From the NCBI RefSeq assembly GCF_000336385.2, contig NZ_HG424467.1:1-40150 (forward strand): a DNA stretch of 40,150 bases, in the 5' to 3' direction. Position 1 is the stretch's first letter, and every line of letters begins with the position of its first letter. The notes beneath the pieces were generated by a model, which saw only the letters and a program-made list of their open reading frames with translations, had not been told where the DNA came from and did not search any database. Shown piece after piece: positions 24,423-33,125 of this stretch. Origin of the DNA: Lysobacter antibioticus HS124 (lineage in GTDB: Bacteria > Pseudomonadota > Gammaproteobacteria > Xanthomonadales > Xanthomonadaceae). The translations under genes were made by a program, and so were the position numbers.

Positions 24423-24976
24423 GGCGCGTACACCGGCAAGCGGTCCTCGGCGATGTCCTTCAACCGCGGCGCGACCGCGTCCTTGGCCGACAGGCCGGGC
24501 TCGCTGACCGGCCAGTCGATCGCCAGGTCCGGGTCGTCCCAACGCACGCCGGCATCGGCCTTGGCGTCGTAGACGTGGGTACACAGATAGCTGAACACCG
24601 CACGCTCGCTGAGCACGGCAAAGCCGTGGGCGAAACCTTCCGGTATCCATAAATGGCGCTTGTTCTCGGCGCTGAGGACCGCCGCGGTCCAGCGGCCGTA
24701 ATGCGGCGAGCCGCGGCGGATGTCGACCGCGACGTCCCAGACTTCGCCTTCAAGCACCGAGACGTACTTGCCCTGCGGATTGGGCCACTGGTAATGCAGG
24801 CCACGCAGCACGCCGCGCGCCGACGAGGACACGTTGCCCTGCACGAAGCGCGGGTTCAGGCCGTGCGCGGCGAGCTTGTCCTGGTTGAACGATTCGTAGA
24901 AGAAGCCGCGCGCGTCGCCGAACACTTGCGGTTCGATGACGACGCAACCGGGCAGATCGGTTTCGATGACTTTCAA
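24419..24976 (-). CDS. rmlC: dTDP-4-dehydrorhamnose 3,5-epimerase
   Basis: This 185-residue cupin is typical in length for RmlC. His61 in RGVLRGLHYQ is the catalytic base position and a Tyr in FSYLCTHVY (about 130-136) the acid. KRHLWIPEGFAHGF (106-119) is a family signature. I infer TTG at 24976-24974 as start, with GAGGA just upstream; the longer frame runs back into rmlA and cannot be real there. It lies 10 nt after rmlA and overlaps rmlD. It epimerises C3 and C5 of dTDP-4-keto-6-deoxyglucose. Confidence 0.94.
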   Translation of the reverse strand: MKVIETDLPGCVVIEPQVFGDARGFFYESFNQDKLAAHGLNPRFVQGNVSSSARGVLRGLHYQWPNPQGKYVSVLEGEVWDVAVDIRRGSPHYGRWTAAVLSAENKRHLWIPEGFAHGFAVLSERAVFSYLCTHVYDAKADAGVRWDDPDLAIDWPVSEPGLSAKDAVAPRLKDIAEDRLPVYAP

Positions 24977-24986
24977 ACGGTCTTCC

Positions 24987-25871
24987 TCACGGTACGAAGC
25001 CGCGTTCGGACAGGCCGAGCAGGTACTGGCCGTAGCCGTTCTTGGCCAGCGGGCGGGCCAGTTCGACCAATTGGGCGGCATCGATCCAACCATTGCTCCA
25101 GGCGATTTCCTCGGGGCAGCAAACGCGCAACCCCTGGCGGGCTTCGATGGTTTCGATGTAGTTGGACGCTTCCAGCAGCGATTGATGGGTACCGGTGTCG
25201 AGCCAGGCATAGCCGCGGCCGAACCGCTCCAGATGCAGCGAGCCCTCTTCCAGGTAGATCCGGTTGAGGTCGGTGATCTCCAGCTCGCCGCGCGCCGACG
25301 GCTTGAGCCCGGCGGCGAATTCGCTGGCGCGGCCGTCGTAGAAGTACAGGCCGGTGACCGCATAGTTGGAGCGCGGCTTGGCCGGCTTCTCTTCCAGGCC
25401 GATCACCTGCCCTTCGCGGTCGAACTCGGCCACGCCGTAGCGCTCCGGATCGCTGACCCAATAGCCGAACACGGTCGCGCCGCGCTCGCGCTGGTCGGCG
25501 CGCTTGAGCATCGCGGTCAGGCCGGGGCCATGGAAGATGTTGTCGCCGAGCACCAGGCAGCTGGGCTGGCCGGCGACGAAATCCTCGCCGATCAGATAGG
25601 CCTGGGCCAGGCCGTCCGGGCTCGGCTGCACCGCGTACTCGATCTTCATGCCCCATTGCGAACCGTCGCCCAGCAGGTTCTTGAACAGCGCCTGCTCGTG
25701 CGGGGTGTTGATGATCAGCACTTCGCGGATGCCCGCCAGCATCAGCACGCTGAGCGGGTAGTAGATCATCGGCTTGTCGTACACCGGCAGCAGCTGCTTG
25801 CTGATGCCCTGGGTGATCGGATACAGCCGGGTGCCGGAGCCGCCGGCGAGAATGATGCCCTTGCGGTTCAT
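24987..25871 (-). CDS. rmlA: Glucose-1-phosphate thymidylyltransferase
   Basis: This 294-residue nucleotidyltransferase is full length. The signature GGSGTRLYP is at 10-18, with Lys in [22 protein letters not shown] holds the metal-binding Asp and EEKPAKP the conserved Lys. It joins glucose-1-phosphate and dTTP into dTDP-glucose, and is usually inhibited by dTDP-rhamnose. ATG 25871 lies 10 nt after rmlB, and rmlC follows 10 nt later. Confidence 0.96.
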   Translation of the reverse strand: MNRKGIILAGGSGTRLYPITQGISKQLLPVYDKPMIYYPLSVLMLAGIREVLIINTPHEQALFKNLLGDGSQWGMKIEYAVQPSPDGLAQAYLIGEDFVAGQPSCLVLGDNIFHGPGLTAMLKRADQRERGATVFGYWVSDPERYGVAEFDREGQVIGLEEKPAKPRSNYAVTGLYFYDGRASEFAAGLKPSARGELEITDLNRIYLEEGSLHLERFGRGYAWLDTGTHQSLLEASNYIETIEARQGLRVCCPEEIAWSNGWIDAAQLVELARPLAKNGYGQYLLGLSERGFVP

Positions 25872-25881
25872 GCGCGCGTCC

Positions 25882-26934
25882 TCAGGCCTGACCGATGCGT
25901 TCCAGGCGGTAGCTGCCGTCGAGCACTCGCTGCACCCAGGCCTGGTTGTCCAGGTACCAATCGACGGTGCGGGCGATGCCCTGTTCGAAGGTCAGGGTCG
26001 GCGCCCAGTCCAGCTCGCTCTTGAGCTTGGAGGCGTCGATGGCGTAGCGGCGATCGTGGCCCGGCCGGTCGGTCACGTAGGTGATCAGCGACTCGCGCGC
26101 GCGGCCGTCGGCCAGCGGCCGGCGCTGGTCGAGCAGCGCGCAGATGGTCTTGACCACGACGATGTTGGCGCGTTCGGCGTCGCCGCCGACGTTGTAGGTC
26201 TCGCCGATGCGGCCGGCCTCCAGCACTCGCGCGATCGCCGAGCAGTGGTCGCCGACGAACAACCAGTCGCGCACGTTAAGGCCGTCGCCGTACACCGGCA
26301 ACGGCTCGCCGGCCAGGGCCTTGGCGATGATCAGCGGGATGAGCTTTTCCGGGAACTGATACGGCCCGTAATTGTTCGAGCAGTTGGTGGTCAGGACCGG
26401 CAGGCCGTAGGTGTGGTGGAAAGCGCGCACCAGGTGGTCGGACGCGGCCTTGGAGGCCGAGTACGGCGAATTCGGCGCGTACGGCGTGGTCTCGGTGAAC
26501 TTGCCGGTCTCGCCCAGGCTGCCGTAGACCTCGTCGGTGGACACGTGCAGGAAGCGGAAGCCGTCGCGCGCCGGCGCGTCGAGCTGCTTCCAGTAATCGC
26601 GCACCTGCTCCAGCAGGCTCAGGGTGCCGACCACGTTGGTGTGGACGAACGCGGCCGGGCCATCGATCGAGCGGTCGACGTGGCTTTCGGCGGCGAAATT
26701 GATCACCGCGTCGGGGCGGTGCTCGGCCAGCAGGCGCTTGACCAGGGCCGCATCGCCGATGTCGCCCTGGACGAAGACGTGGTTCGGGTTGCCTTCCAGG
26801 CTGCCGAGGGTGTCGAGGTTGCCCGCGTAGGTCAGGGCGTCGAGGTTGACGACCTTGATGCCCTTTCGCACCGCATCGAGAACGAAGTTACCGCCAATAA
26901 AGCCGGCACCGCCGGTCACAAGCCAAGTAGGCAC
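25882..26934 (-). CDS. rmlB: dTDP-glucose 4,6-dehydratase
   Basis: This 350-residue SDR dehydratase is the first gene of rml[12 protein letters not shown] at 8-15 binds NAD. STDEVYG and the YSASK motif (Tyr and Lys) form the active site. [15 protein letters not shown] is the family substrate block. The start is GTG 26934-26932 with AAGGAG 8 nt upstream, a strong site that decides the start. A TACAAT box at 27049-27044 predicts a leader of about 100 nt. The product feeds rhamnose into LPS or exopolysaccharide; no glycosyltransferase genes lie in the window. Confidence 0.96.
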   Translation of the reverse strand: MPTWLVTGGAGFIGGNFVLDAVRKGIKVVNLDALTYAGNLDTLGSLEGNPNHVFVQGDIGDAALVKRLLAEHRPDAVINFAAESHVDRSIDGPAAFVHTNVVGTLSLLEQVRDYWKQLDAPARDGFRFLHVSTDEVYGSLGETGKFTETTPYAPNSPYSASKAASDHLVRAFHHTYGLPVLTTNCSNNYGPYQFPEKLIPLIIAKALAGEPLPVYGDGLNVRDWLFVGDHCSAIARVLEAGRIGETYNVGGDAERANIVVVKTICALLDQRRPLADGRARESLITYVTDRPGHDRRYAIDASKLKSELDWAPTLTFEQGIARTVDWYLDNQAWVQRVLDGSYRLERIGQA

Positions 26935-27043
26935 TCAGGACACTCCTTTATTTGATCGACGTAAGATCCGCCAACCTGGCCGCGCCCCAGCGCTCGCCGC
27001 TGCGGGCTGTTCAGCGAGCCTGGCGGATCCGAACGAGTGCCGG

Positions 27044-27049
27044 ATTGTA
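27044..27049 (-). promoter_or_regulatory. Probable -10 box of rmlBACD
   Basis: On the minus strand this reads TACAAT within GGCATTACAATCCGG. It is the same hexamer as at 8078. No consensus -35 is visible. The predicted leader to the GTG of rmlB is about 100 nt. Confidence 0.45.
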
Positions 27050-27278
27050 ATGCCTATCCGGCCCTCGGCCGCGGCGGGCCGGGCAGGCGATTAGGTCTCC
27101 TACAGCTTGATCGCCGTGCCGCCGGCGCATTCGTTGCGTGATGGAGCGCGCATCCCGTCGCGGTCGGCGCCGATCGCCCCCGGGAAGGCCGGACAGGAAT
27201 TCAAGACGTAATACAAGCATGAAAGCGCCGTATACGATACAGCGGCCATGCCGTCGCCGCCGGCCCGCCCCCGGATGG

Positions 27279-27302
27279 GGCCGCCCTCCCGGGAGGGCGG
27301 CC
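27279..27302 (-). terminator. Perfect palindrome after the glycosidase gene
   Basis: GGCCGCCCTCCC and its exact complement lie back to back 14 nt after the stop of the glycosidase gene. The folded form has at least a 10-bp GC stem. There is no T tract, so a terminator role is likely but not certain. Confidence 0.5.
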
Positions 27303-27316
27303 TGCCCGCCACGGCC

Positions 27317-28744
27317 TCAATCCACCGTCACCACCACCACGCTCATCCACGGCACCTGCACCACCACCCGTCCCTGCGCGAACGCGACCGCGTTGGCGAT
27401 CCGGGTCGGCGCGCGGAACTGGGCGCCGGCGGCGAAATCGGCCGGATTCATGCCGCGGCCGTGGCGCCAGGCCGAGTAGACCCCGCTGGCCTGCCCGCGC
27501 AGATCCATCACCACGCGCCGGTCGAGCGAGGCCGACTTATTGACCAACACGATCTTCTTGCGGTCGTCGGTAGCGAACACTTCCAGCTCCGGAATCGCAC
27601 TGGTCGCAGCGACCATGGTCGAGCCGTAACGGCGCGACCAGGTGCCGCCGGTCCATACGCTCAAGCCCCAATAGGCCGGCAACCGTACGTGCTGCCCCTG
27701 CGGCTGATCGTTGCGATCGGTGCCGTCGGTGATCAGGCCGAGCGGTCCGTTGTTGTCGGCGTATTGGTAGGCGCTGCCGCCGGCATTGAGCACGTGGCCG
27801 ATCACCGATGCGGTATGCACCAGATTGCGCGAAGTGTAGAACGCCTCGCGCCAACTGCCGTCGTACCAGGAGTTGTAGTTGAACTCGCCGACCTGGATCG
27901 CGATGCCGCTCGCGCGGTCGCCGAAACTCGCATCGATCTCCTGGCGCAGCCAGGTGATCGCGTCGGCGTACTGGCCGGTGCGGCGCAGATTGTCGACGCG
28001 CTCGCCGTCGCCGTACTTGTGGAAGTCGACCACGTCGACGTCGGCATGGCGAGCGGCGAAGAACTTGCGGAAATCGCCGAACTTGTAGTCGGCCCAGGTC
28101 ACCAGCGACGGGCCGGCGATCGACAGCGGCCGCGCGCTGGCGCCGCGCATCGCCACGGCGATGGCGTGAAAGCCGTCGCTGCCGTTGCCGCCGTGGATGT
28201 AGGGGGCCATGCCGAAGCCGTTGTCGGGTTCGTTGCCGATGATGTAGTCGTCGACCGGACCGCCATGGCTGCCGCCGTTGTCGTTGAAGTAGCGCACCAG
28301 CGCCGCGGCGTCACCGGCGCGGATGTCGTTGTCGTTGCTGCTGCCGCCGACGGCGATCATCGGAATGCCGCCGATGCTCTTGATCGCGCGCACATAGGCT
28401 TCGCCTTCGTTGCCGCCGTGCACGCCGCCGGCGGCGGAACCGACCTGGCCGTCGTGGTGGTACAGCGGAATGCGCCAGACCAACGGGCCGAGCTCGCCCA
28501 GGTAGCGCTGCCACAGCGCCTGGTTCGGGCCCTTGATCAGATTGCTGCCGCCGTCGGCGAAGGTCGACACCGTCGAGCCCAGCGAGTACGCCGAGGTCGG
28601 CTGGCGATGCGCGGTGAAATCGACCACCACATTGGCGGCTTCGGCTGCATGCAGTCGCGGCCCGCCGATCAGGGCGAGCGCGCCGGCGAGGATGGCGGCG
28701 AGACGGAACGAAGGCGGTGCGGACCTGCGGAATTGCGAATGCAT
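27317..28744 (-). CDS. Secreted retaining glycosidase-like protein (TIM barrel, clan A-like)
   Basis: This 475-residue protein has a signal peptide (hydrophobic about 14-27, ending LHAAEA). The rest looks like a (beta/alpha)8 glycosidase. Candidate acid/base Glu172 is in YIIGNEPDNG and candidate nucleophile Glu287 in IQVGEFNYNSW, the NE...E arrangement of clan GH-A retaining enzymes; VVDFHKYGDG near 238-247 fits the barrel too. A C-terminal beta sandwich of about 110 residues follows. I cannot assign a GH family: GH39, GH51 and GH79 members share this layout. ATG 28744 with GAGG upstream fits the signal peptide. It lies upstream of rmlB on the same strand, probably as a separate transcript. 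Confidence 0.72.
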   Translation of the reverse strand: MHSQFRRSAPPSFRLAAILAGALALIGGPRLHAAEAANVVVDFTAHRQPTSAYSLGSTVSTFADGGSNLIKGPNQALWQRYLGELGPLVWRIPLYHHDGQVGSAAGGVHGGNEGEAYVRAIKSIGGIPMIAVGGSSNDNDIRAGDAAALVRYFNDNGGSHGGPVDDYIIGNEPDNGFGMAPYIHGGNGSDGFHAIAVAMRGASARPLSIAGPSLVTWADYKFGDFRKFFAARHADVDVVDFHKYGDGERVDNLRRTGQYADAITWLRQEIDASFGDRASGIAIQVGEFNYNSWYDGSWREAFYTSRNLVHTASVIGHVLNAGGSAYQYADNNGPLGLITDGTDRNDQPQGQHVRLPAYWGLSVWTGGTWSRRYGSTMVAATSAIPELEVFATDDRKKIVLVNKSASLDRRVVMDLRGQASGVYSAWRHGRGMNPADFAAGAQFRAPTRIANAVAFAQGRVVVQVPWMSVVVVTVD

Positions 28745-29088
28745 GGGAAGCCTCGAGAGAGCGGACAGGATGCGATTCGCCCGCGGCTGCGCAGGCACGC
28801 GACCCGACACGACCCGAGGCCGCGCCGGCGCGCTCCCACGCGGCGCCACGGACCGGCAACCGCGGCGCGGACCCTAGCGCCCCACGCCCCGCCGAAACGC
28901 GACGCGCATTGGCGATGCACAGGCGTTTACAGCCCGCGAACGGAACCGCTGCCGATCTCACACCCCTGACTTGACAGCGATCCCACGCACGGCGATCGGG
29001 CCTGCAGAGGCGCCGCCAGCTGGATAGTTCCTAATGTTTCTGGGCCAAAAGTGAAATGATCCAGACAAGGCCGATGGCCCGGGAAGCC
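28745..29088. other. Gap between glycosidase gene and transposase remnant
   Basis: I see no gene in these 344 nt. It would contain the glycosidase promoter on the minus strand, but no convincing pair of hexamers is visible. The right end, from about 29020, falls in AT content and probably belongs to the decayed insertion element. Confidence 0.5.
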
Positions 29089-29876
29089 TTATCCAGCAAA
29101 GCTTGCAAGCCTTCGGGCCCGGTGGTTGTAGCGATAGCAGACTTCACCCAATACAAGAGCAGGAATTAGCGGGGCACCCGCAGTACCGGCCGGCCAGCTC
29201 TTGGCATAGCTCCAAAACCCTTCGATGCCGGCGATGTGGTCGCGTCCGACCGGCTTACCCTTCTCATTGCGGATCATCGCATGGCCGCCTCGTAGCCTCA
29301 GCGTGGCGCACGCCTGCCTGCAGCCGATGTACTACATCGACCCTTCGCGGGTGTGCGCCTCGATCTGCTGCATCACGCTGTCGCGATCGTGCGCAGCGAT
29401 CGGCATGACCTTGATTTGAGCGTTGCGCTTGACGGTGCCGAACGCGATCACCCTGTCGGCGGCACCCAACCGGTTTTGCCATGACAAATACCGCCAAACG
29501 TGGTTTGGTCGCATCCCGCGCCCGCGTCGGACGGCCTTCGCCACTGCTCTTCGAAGACGCAGCAGGCCCGCAGGACGCGGCAGAACTTTTCCGCTGTGGC
29601 CAGGTTGCACACGGGCTGGAATCGCTGCCGGTAGACCGGTACGCCAGGAGCAAAACGTTCGATCAATTGCCGCCTCTGCGAAGCGCTCAAGCGGACCGAT
29701 TTCCGGGCTGCGACGACCGGACGAAGGCCATGGGTGCCGGTCAGCCACTTGAGCCGTCCATCATTCAATTTCCAAAGCCGCGCAGGTTGGCTAGCCGGAT
29801 ATTTTTGCATCTTGAACCAGCTTAATCCGGTCCAGACTCGTAGGGAATCGCGTCCGATTTCGATTCGCATCGCCAT
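29089..29876 (-). pseudogene. IS1595-family transposase, decayed
   Basis: About 788 nt, near the full length of the family, but broken. The first part (29876 to about 29465) has VWTGLSWFKMQKYP, then LWKLNDGRLK and LSASQRRQLIERF, GVPVYRQRF and CDQTTFGG. The zinc-ribbon Cys pairs expected around LWKLNDGRLK are gone. A frameshift near 29465-29475 leads to a second frame (VIAFGTVKRNAQIKVMPIAA). A TAG at 29334-29332 stops it where family members have a Tyr-Tyr-Thr-Asp-Asp stretch, so a catalytic Asp is also lost. The same frame goes on with GRDHIAGIEGFWSYAK and GEVCYRYNHR. I saw no clear terminal repeats. The family is recalled from sequence patterns. Confidence 0.82.
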
Positions 29877-30270
29877 GGAACAAGAATTCAACAGCGACAC
29901 CGCATCCACGCCCGCAATGAACATCCGCCATCGCACTTCCTTCCTCGAGAGGACATCGATAAGGACGACTGATCGATGGACTCAGTTCATGAATCAGGCT
30001 TCGGCATAAGTGTGATTAGGACGCACCAGGACAGAGATTGACTCAGTGGTGTCGCATACGAACCATAGAAAGTGTGCCTTCTTTAATTGTTGTCCATTCA
30101 AGTCGTTGATGACGGTCAAACGTGCCTGCTGGCACGTTTATTGCGGCAAGAATCTCCGGCAGGGCGGTCGCAGCGATCGGGATGGCTCTGCGACCGTGGT
30201 GGCCTCGCCGCCATATGTCCATCGACTCGGGCCGCTCCTGCCGTGGTCCGCACCGACACAGGATTTCTTC
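29877..30270 (+). other. Upstream region of the metzincin gene
   Basis: This 394-nt stretch is lower in GC than the flanks. I find no supported gene; a possible 44-codon frame from 29875 has no recognisable content. TTGACT at 30038-30043 is a fair -35 hexamer, but only weak -10 words (ACCATA area, 30062-30067) follow it. The protease start ATG at 30271 has CAGGA about 9 nt upstream. Confidence 0.45.
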
Positions 30271-32061
30271 ATGAAGCCGACGATCGCCTGTTTGATTCCC
30301 CTGTTCGCCTTGCTGTCCGCCCCCGCCGCCGCCACCGACCTCAGTCCCAATCAGGTCGGCGGCGACATCCCGGGCAACTACGCCCAGATCGATTTCTATC
30401 TCAAGAACGGCGATTGGGCGCCCAAGCTGACCCTGTCCAACGCCGCCGGCGACGGCTACACCGTCGCGATCCATTCCACCGCGGGCTACGACAGCCAGTT
30501 GGCGACCGGCAACACCGACTATCCACTGAGTTCGATGCCTATCCGGGCCGGCGATAGCCTGTCGTTCGTCTACCGGGCCGGCCAACGGCAATGGAGCCTG
30601 GTCGGCCCCTCGCTGAGCCCGAACGGCAACGGCGGCAGCGGCGCCATCGCCAGCTATCCGAACGCCCGCGTGCTGCGCTTCAACCTCGCCGATGGCGATT
30701 GGGCGCAGTCGGTCACCCTGCCCTCCAGCGCTCCGGACAACAGCCTGATCGTGGTCTCGTCCTCGGCCACCTGGAACAGCCGCATCAATCCGCAGAACAT
30801 CCAGTACGCCAGCAGCTTCAACCTGCGCAACGGCGACCAGTACGCTTTCCTGTACCGCACCGCGCTGCAGCGCTGGGTCAGCGTCAAAGCGCCGACGCAA
30901 GCTTTCGACGCCGGCAAGATCGGCACGCAGATCCCGACGCCGGTGGTGCCCAACACCCAGGTCAGGCTCGCCGACGGCAACTGGGTTTCCGAGCTCCGTC
31001 TGCCCGCCAACGCCGGCGACCGCGACCGGGTGAGCATCGTCTCCGATGCCAGCTGGACCGCGACCATCTCCGGCCAGAACGTGGATGCGGCCGCGACGAT
31101 GAAGCTGGTCGCCGGTTCGCGTTACGACTTCATCTACATCAAGGAACGCGCTCGCTGGGTGCTGCAGTCCAGCCCGACTCCGGCCTACACCGCGAACGGC
31201 CCGGGCGGATCGCAACTGCCCGACATGACGTCGCCGAACGCGCGCTACTCGGCTGCGGACGGCAACTGGGCCGCCACGGTGAAGCTGCCGGTCAACGCGA
31301 CCCCGGGCGACCGCGTCGTGGTCAAGAGCGACGCAAGCTGGGATTTCAACGTCACCGGCCAGAACACCACCTTCGGCACGGTTCCGGTCCGTCGCGGCGA
31401 GACCCTGCGCTTCGTCCGCACCGCGGCCGGCGCGTGGTCGCTCGACACCCGCCTGATCACCATGCTGTTGATCTACAGCGAGGAAGCGGCCGCGCAACTC
31501 GGCGAGACCGCAGCGCAGATGCGGCTGTGGGAAGGGCTGCGGCTGACCAATGAAGCGCTGGAGAACTCCCGGGTCAACTTCTACGTCAAGGCGGTCGGCA
31601 TGATCAAGCGGCAGTTCCAGGCCACCACGCTCGGCGACATCCTCAACGTCGCGCTCAAGGACTCGGTGGTCAGCTCGACCCGCACGCAACTGGCCGCCGA
31701 TGCGGTCTATTACGAGGGCACCGAGGAAGGCTGCGGCCTGGCCTGGGTCAACGCGAGCCGCGACAACATGATCGGCTCGGGCTCGCTGGGCTGCGGCACC
31801 ACCGTGATGCGCCATGAGTTCGGCCACAACATGGGCCTGAACCACGGCGACGACGCCAGCGGCGGCTCGGCGCCGTACGCCAAGGGCTACAGCCTGATCT
31901 CCGACATCATGGGCGGCAACGCGATCCCCTACTACTCCAATCCAAACCTCTACACGACCGACACCGAAGTCGCGACAGGCCTGCCGATGGGCATCGCCAA
32001 CGTCACCGACTCGGTGCGGGCGATGAACGAGCGCTCCCAACTGGTTTCCGAGTTCTATTGA
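30271..32061 (+). CDS. Secreted metzincin (reprolysin-like) metalloprotease with four tandem repeats
   Basis: This 596-residue protein has a signal peptide of about 21 residues, then four tandem beta-rich repeats (about 40-110, 135-205, 229-298, 325-391). Each has a D/N-G-(D/N)-W element, a Ser-Ala-Thr/Ser-Trp-like turn and an aromatic end. The catalytic domain (about 395-596) carries HEFGHNMGLNH at 515-525 (zinc ligands His515, His519, His525; Glu516 catalytic) and a Met-turn in SDIMGG (Met547). Cys488 and Cys508 may form a disulfide. Related proteases normally carry an N-terminal propeptide; here repeats occupy that place. A propeptide-like protein is encoded next. A longer frame from 30046 lacks family content. 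Likely an extracellular protease whose repeats bind polymer or cell wall. Confidence 0.85.
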   Translation: MKPTIACLIPLFALLSAPAAATDLSPNQVGGDIPGNYAQIDFYLKNGDWAPKLTLSNAAGDGYTVAIHSTAGYDSQLATGNTDYPLSSMPIRAGDSLSFVYRAGQRQWSLVGPSLSPNGNGGSGAIASYPNARVLRFNLADGDWAQSVTLPSSAPDNSLIVVSSSATWNSRINPQNIQYASSFNLRNGDQYAFLYRTALQRWVSVKAPTQAFDAGKIGTQIPTPVVPNTQVRLADGNWVSELRLPANAGDRDRVSIVSDASWTATISGQNVDAAATMKLVAGSRYDFIYIKERARWVLQSSPTPAYTANGPGGSQLPDMTSPNARYSAADGNWAATVKLPVNATPGDRVVVKSDASWDFNVTGQNTTFGTVPVRRGETLRFVRTAAGAWSLDTRLITMLLIYSEEAAAQLGETAAQMRLWEGLRLTNEALENSRVNFYVKAVGMIKRQFQATTLGDILNVALKDSVVSSTRTQLAADAVYYEGTEEGCGLAWVNASRDNMIGSGSLGCGTTVMRHEFGHNMGLNHGDDASGGSAPYAKGYSLISDIMGGNAIPYYSNPNLYTTDTEVATGLPMGIANVTDSVRAMNERSQLVSEFY

Positions 32062-32068
32062 CCGCCGG

Positions 32069-32097
32069 TCCGCCGGCGGGTCTCGCCCGCCGGCGGA
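32069..32097 (+). terminator. GC hairpin between protease and propeptide-like gene
   Basis: A perfect 12-bp stem TCCGCCGGCGGG / CCCGCCGGCGGA with loop TCTCG begins 7 nt after the protease stop. It is followed by TCTCTCCCCC, not a T tract. It may attenuate read-through or protect the protease mRNA, and so set the ratio of the two products. Confidence 0.55.
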
Positions 32098-32123
32098 TCT
32101 CTCCCCCGCAAGGACATCCCGAC

Positions 32124-32813
32124 ATGCCTCTCTCGCGAAACCGGGCCCTGATTCTCGGACTCGTCCTGACCGGCGCCGCCACTGTCGGCCTGCTGGTGTA
32201 CTACCGGACCGCCCCCGGCGCCACGGGCAACCTGCTGCAGGACCCCGCCTACCGACCGAATGCATCGCCCGTCGCCGTTACCACCCGCTCCGGAACCGAC
32301 GGCATAGAGGCCTTCGTCGCCCGCCGCAGCGCTACGTTCTCGCTGGACCGCGCACGCCTGCAGAGCGCGCGTGCGCGCAAGGACCTCCTGCAGCTGGTCG
32401 ATCCGGCCAAGGTCGCCGCCGGCGCCCTGAAACCGACGCCGCGCCAGATGGGCGACGGTCGCCAGTTCGTCGCCTACGACGCCTATGTACTCGAGTCCAA
32501 GGGCGTCGGCGACGATATCGAAGTCTACGTCCCGAACCTCGGACTGACCCTGCACGGCGTGATCGACAACGTCGAAGTCAACGGCGACATCGTGCGCTGG
32601 TCGGGCATGTTCGAAGACTTCAATTCGACCATGAGCAAATTCTCGATCAGCCAGACCATGGTCGACGACTACGTACTGGGCAGCTTCGACACGCCGATGG
32701 GCAGCTACAGCCTGGAAGCCAAGAACGGTCTGGGCTGGGTGGTCGAGCAAGGCGCCGACTTTCATTTGCCGGCCGACGGCAAGGACTACATCGAAGCGAC
32801 GCCGCAGCGCTGA
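32124..32813 (+). CDS. Membrane-anchored, propeptide-like partner of the metzincin
   Basis: This 229-residue protein has one N-terminal membrane helix (about 9-26) after a short basic start, so most of it faces the periplasm. The rest resembles the propeptide of bacterial M12/M72-type metalloproteases: a basic SATFSLDRARL segment (about 69-79), a central DIVRWSGMF strand, then VLGSFDTPMGSYSLEAKNG (about 184-202), a pattern I associate with prodomain ends. It has no catalytic motif. ATG 32124 follows AAGGAC by about 9 nt. It lies 62 nt after the protease, which itself lacks a propeptide. By analogy with Lif lipase foldases, it may fold or inhibit the protease in trans. That is inference from pattern and position. 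Confidence 0.75.
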   Translation: MPLSRNRALILGLVLTGAATVGLLVYYRTAPGATGNLLQDPAYRPNASPVAVTTRSGTDGIEAFVARRSATFSLDRARLQSARARKDLLQLVDPAKVAAGALKPTPRQMGDGRQFVAYDAYVLESKGVGDDIEVYVPNLGLTLHGVIDNVEVNGDIVRWSGMFEDFNSTMSKFSISQTMVDDYVLGSFDTPMGSYSLEAKNGLGWVVEQGADFHLPADGKDYIEATPQR

Positions 32814-33125
32814 GCGAGAAGCCTCGCACTGGATGCCCGGCCGGTTGTTGTCTTTTCCGGCCTGGACAGCCGGGCAAGCCGCGGACTGGGCGAGCGGACG
32901 GCGGAGACCCCGGCCCGAGACGCGCGGCCAAAGGACAACGAAAATAGCGGCTTAGTTCGCCAACGGCTTCCCCATCAGAGCGGCCGTCGCGGCCACGCCG
33001 ATGAACCACTCGATTCCAAGCGTTGCCTTGGGAACAGGGCATGTCTCTGTCGGCGCCGAGCGTGCCGCCTGCGGCCCCCACCTGTAGCCGCCGGGCTCGC
33101 CCCGCCCAAGCCGGATAAATGTGCG

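Larger units (their letters stand above)
26935..27316. other. Leader and promoter region of rmlBACD
   Basis: This 382-nt gap has no convincing gene. It contains the probable rml -10 box (27044-27049), an AT-rich patch with GTATACGATAC (about 27230-27241), and a perfect 24-nt palindrome near its right end that follows the glycosidase gene. The AT-rich patch stands out from the surrounding GC-rich sequence and could hold a second promoter or an operator. Confidence 0.55.

Noticed and set aside
23523-28744. A full LPS or exopolysaccharide cluster around rmlBACD
   Set aside because: No glycosyltransferase, flippase or polymerase genes lie beside the operon. The neighbour is a secreted glycosidase.
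28971-28976. Perfect TTGACA on the plus strand
   Set aside because: No -10-like word lies 15-19 nt downstream and the next plus-strand gene is more than 1 kb away.
29734-30009. Plus-strand frame of 91 codons over the transposase start
   Set aside because: It is antisense to the recognisable transposase remnant for most of its length and has no family content.
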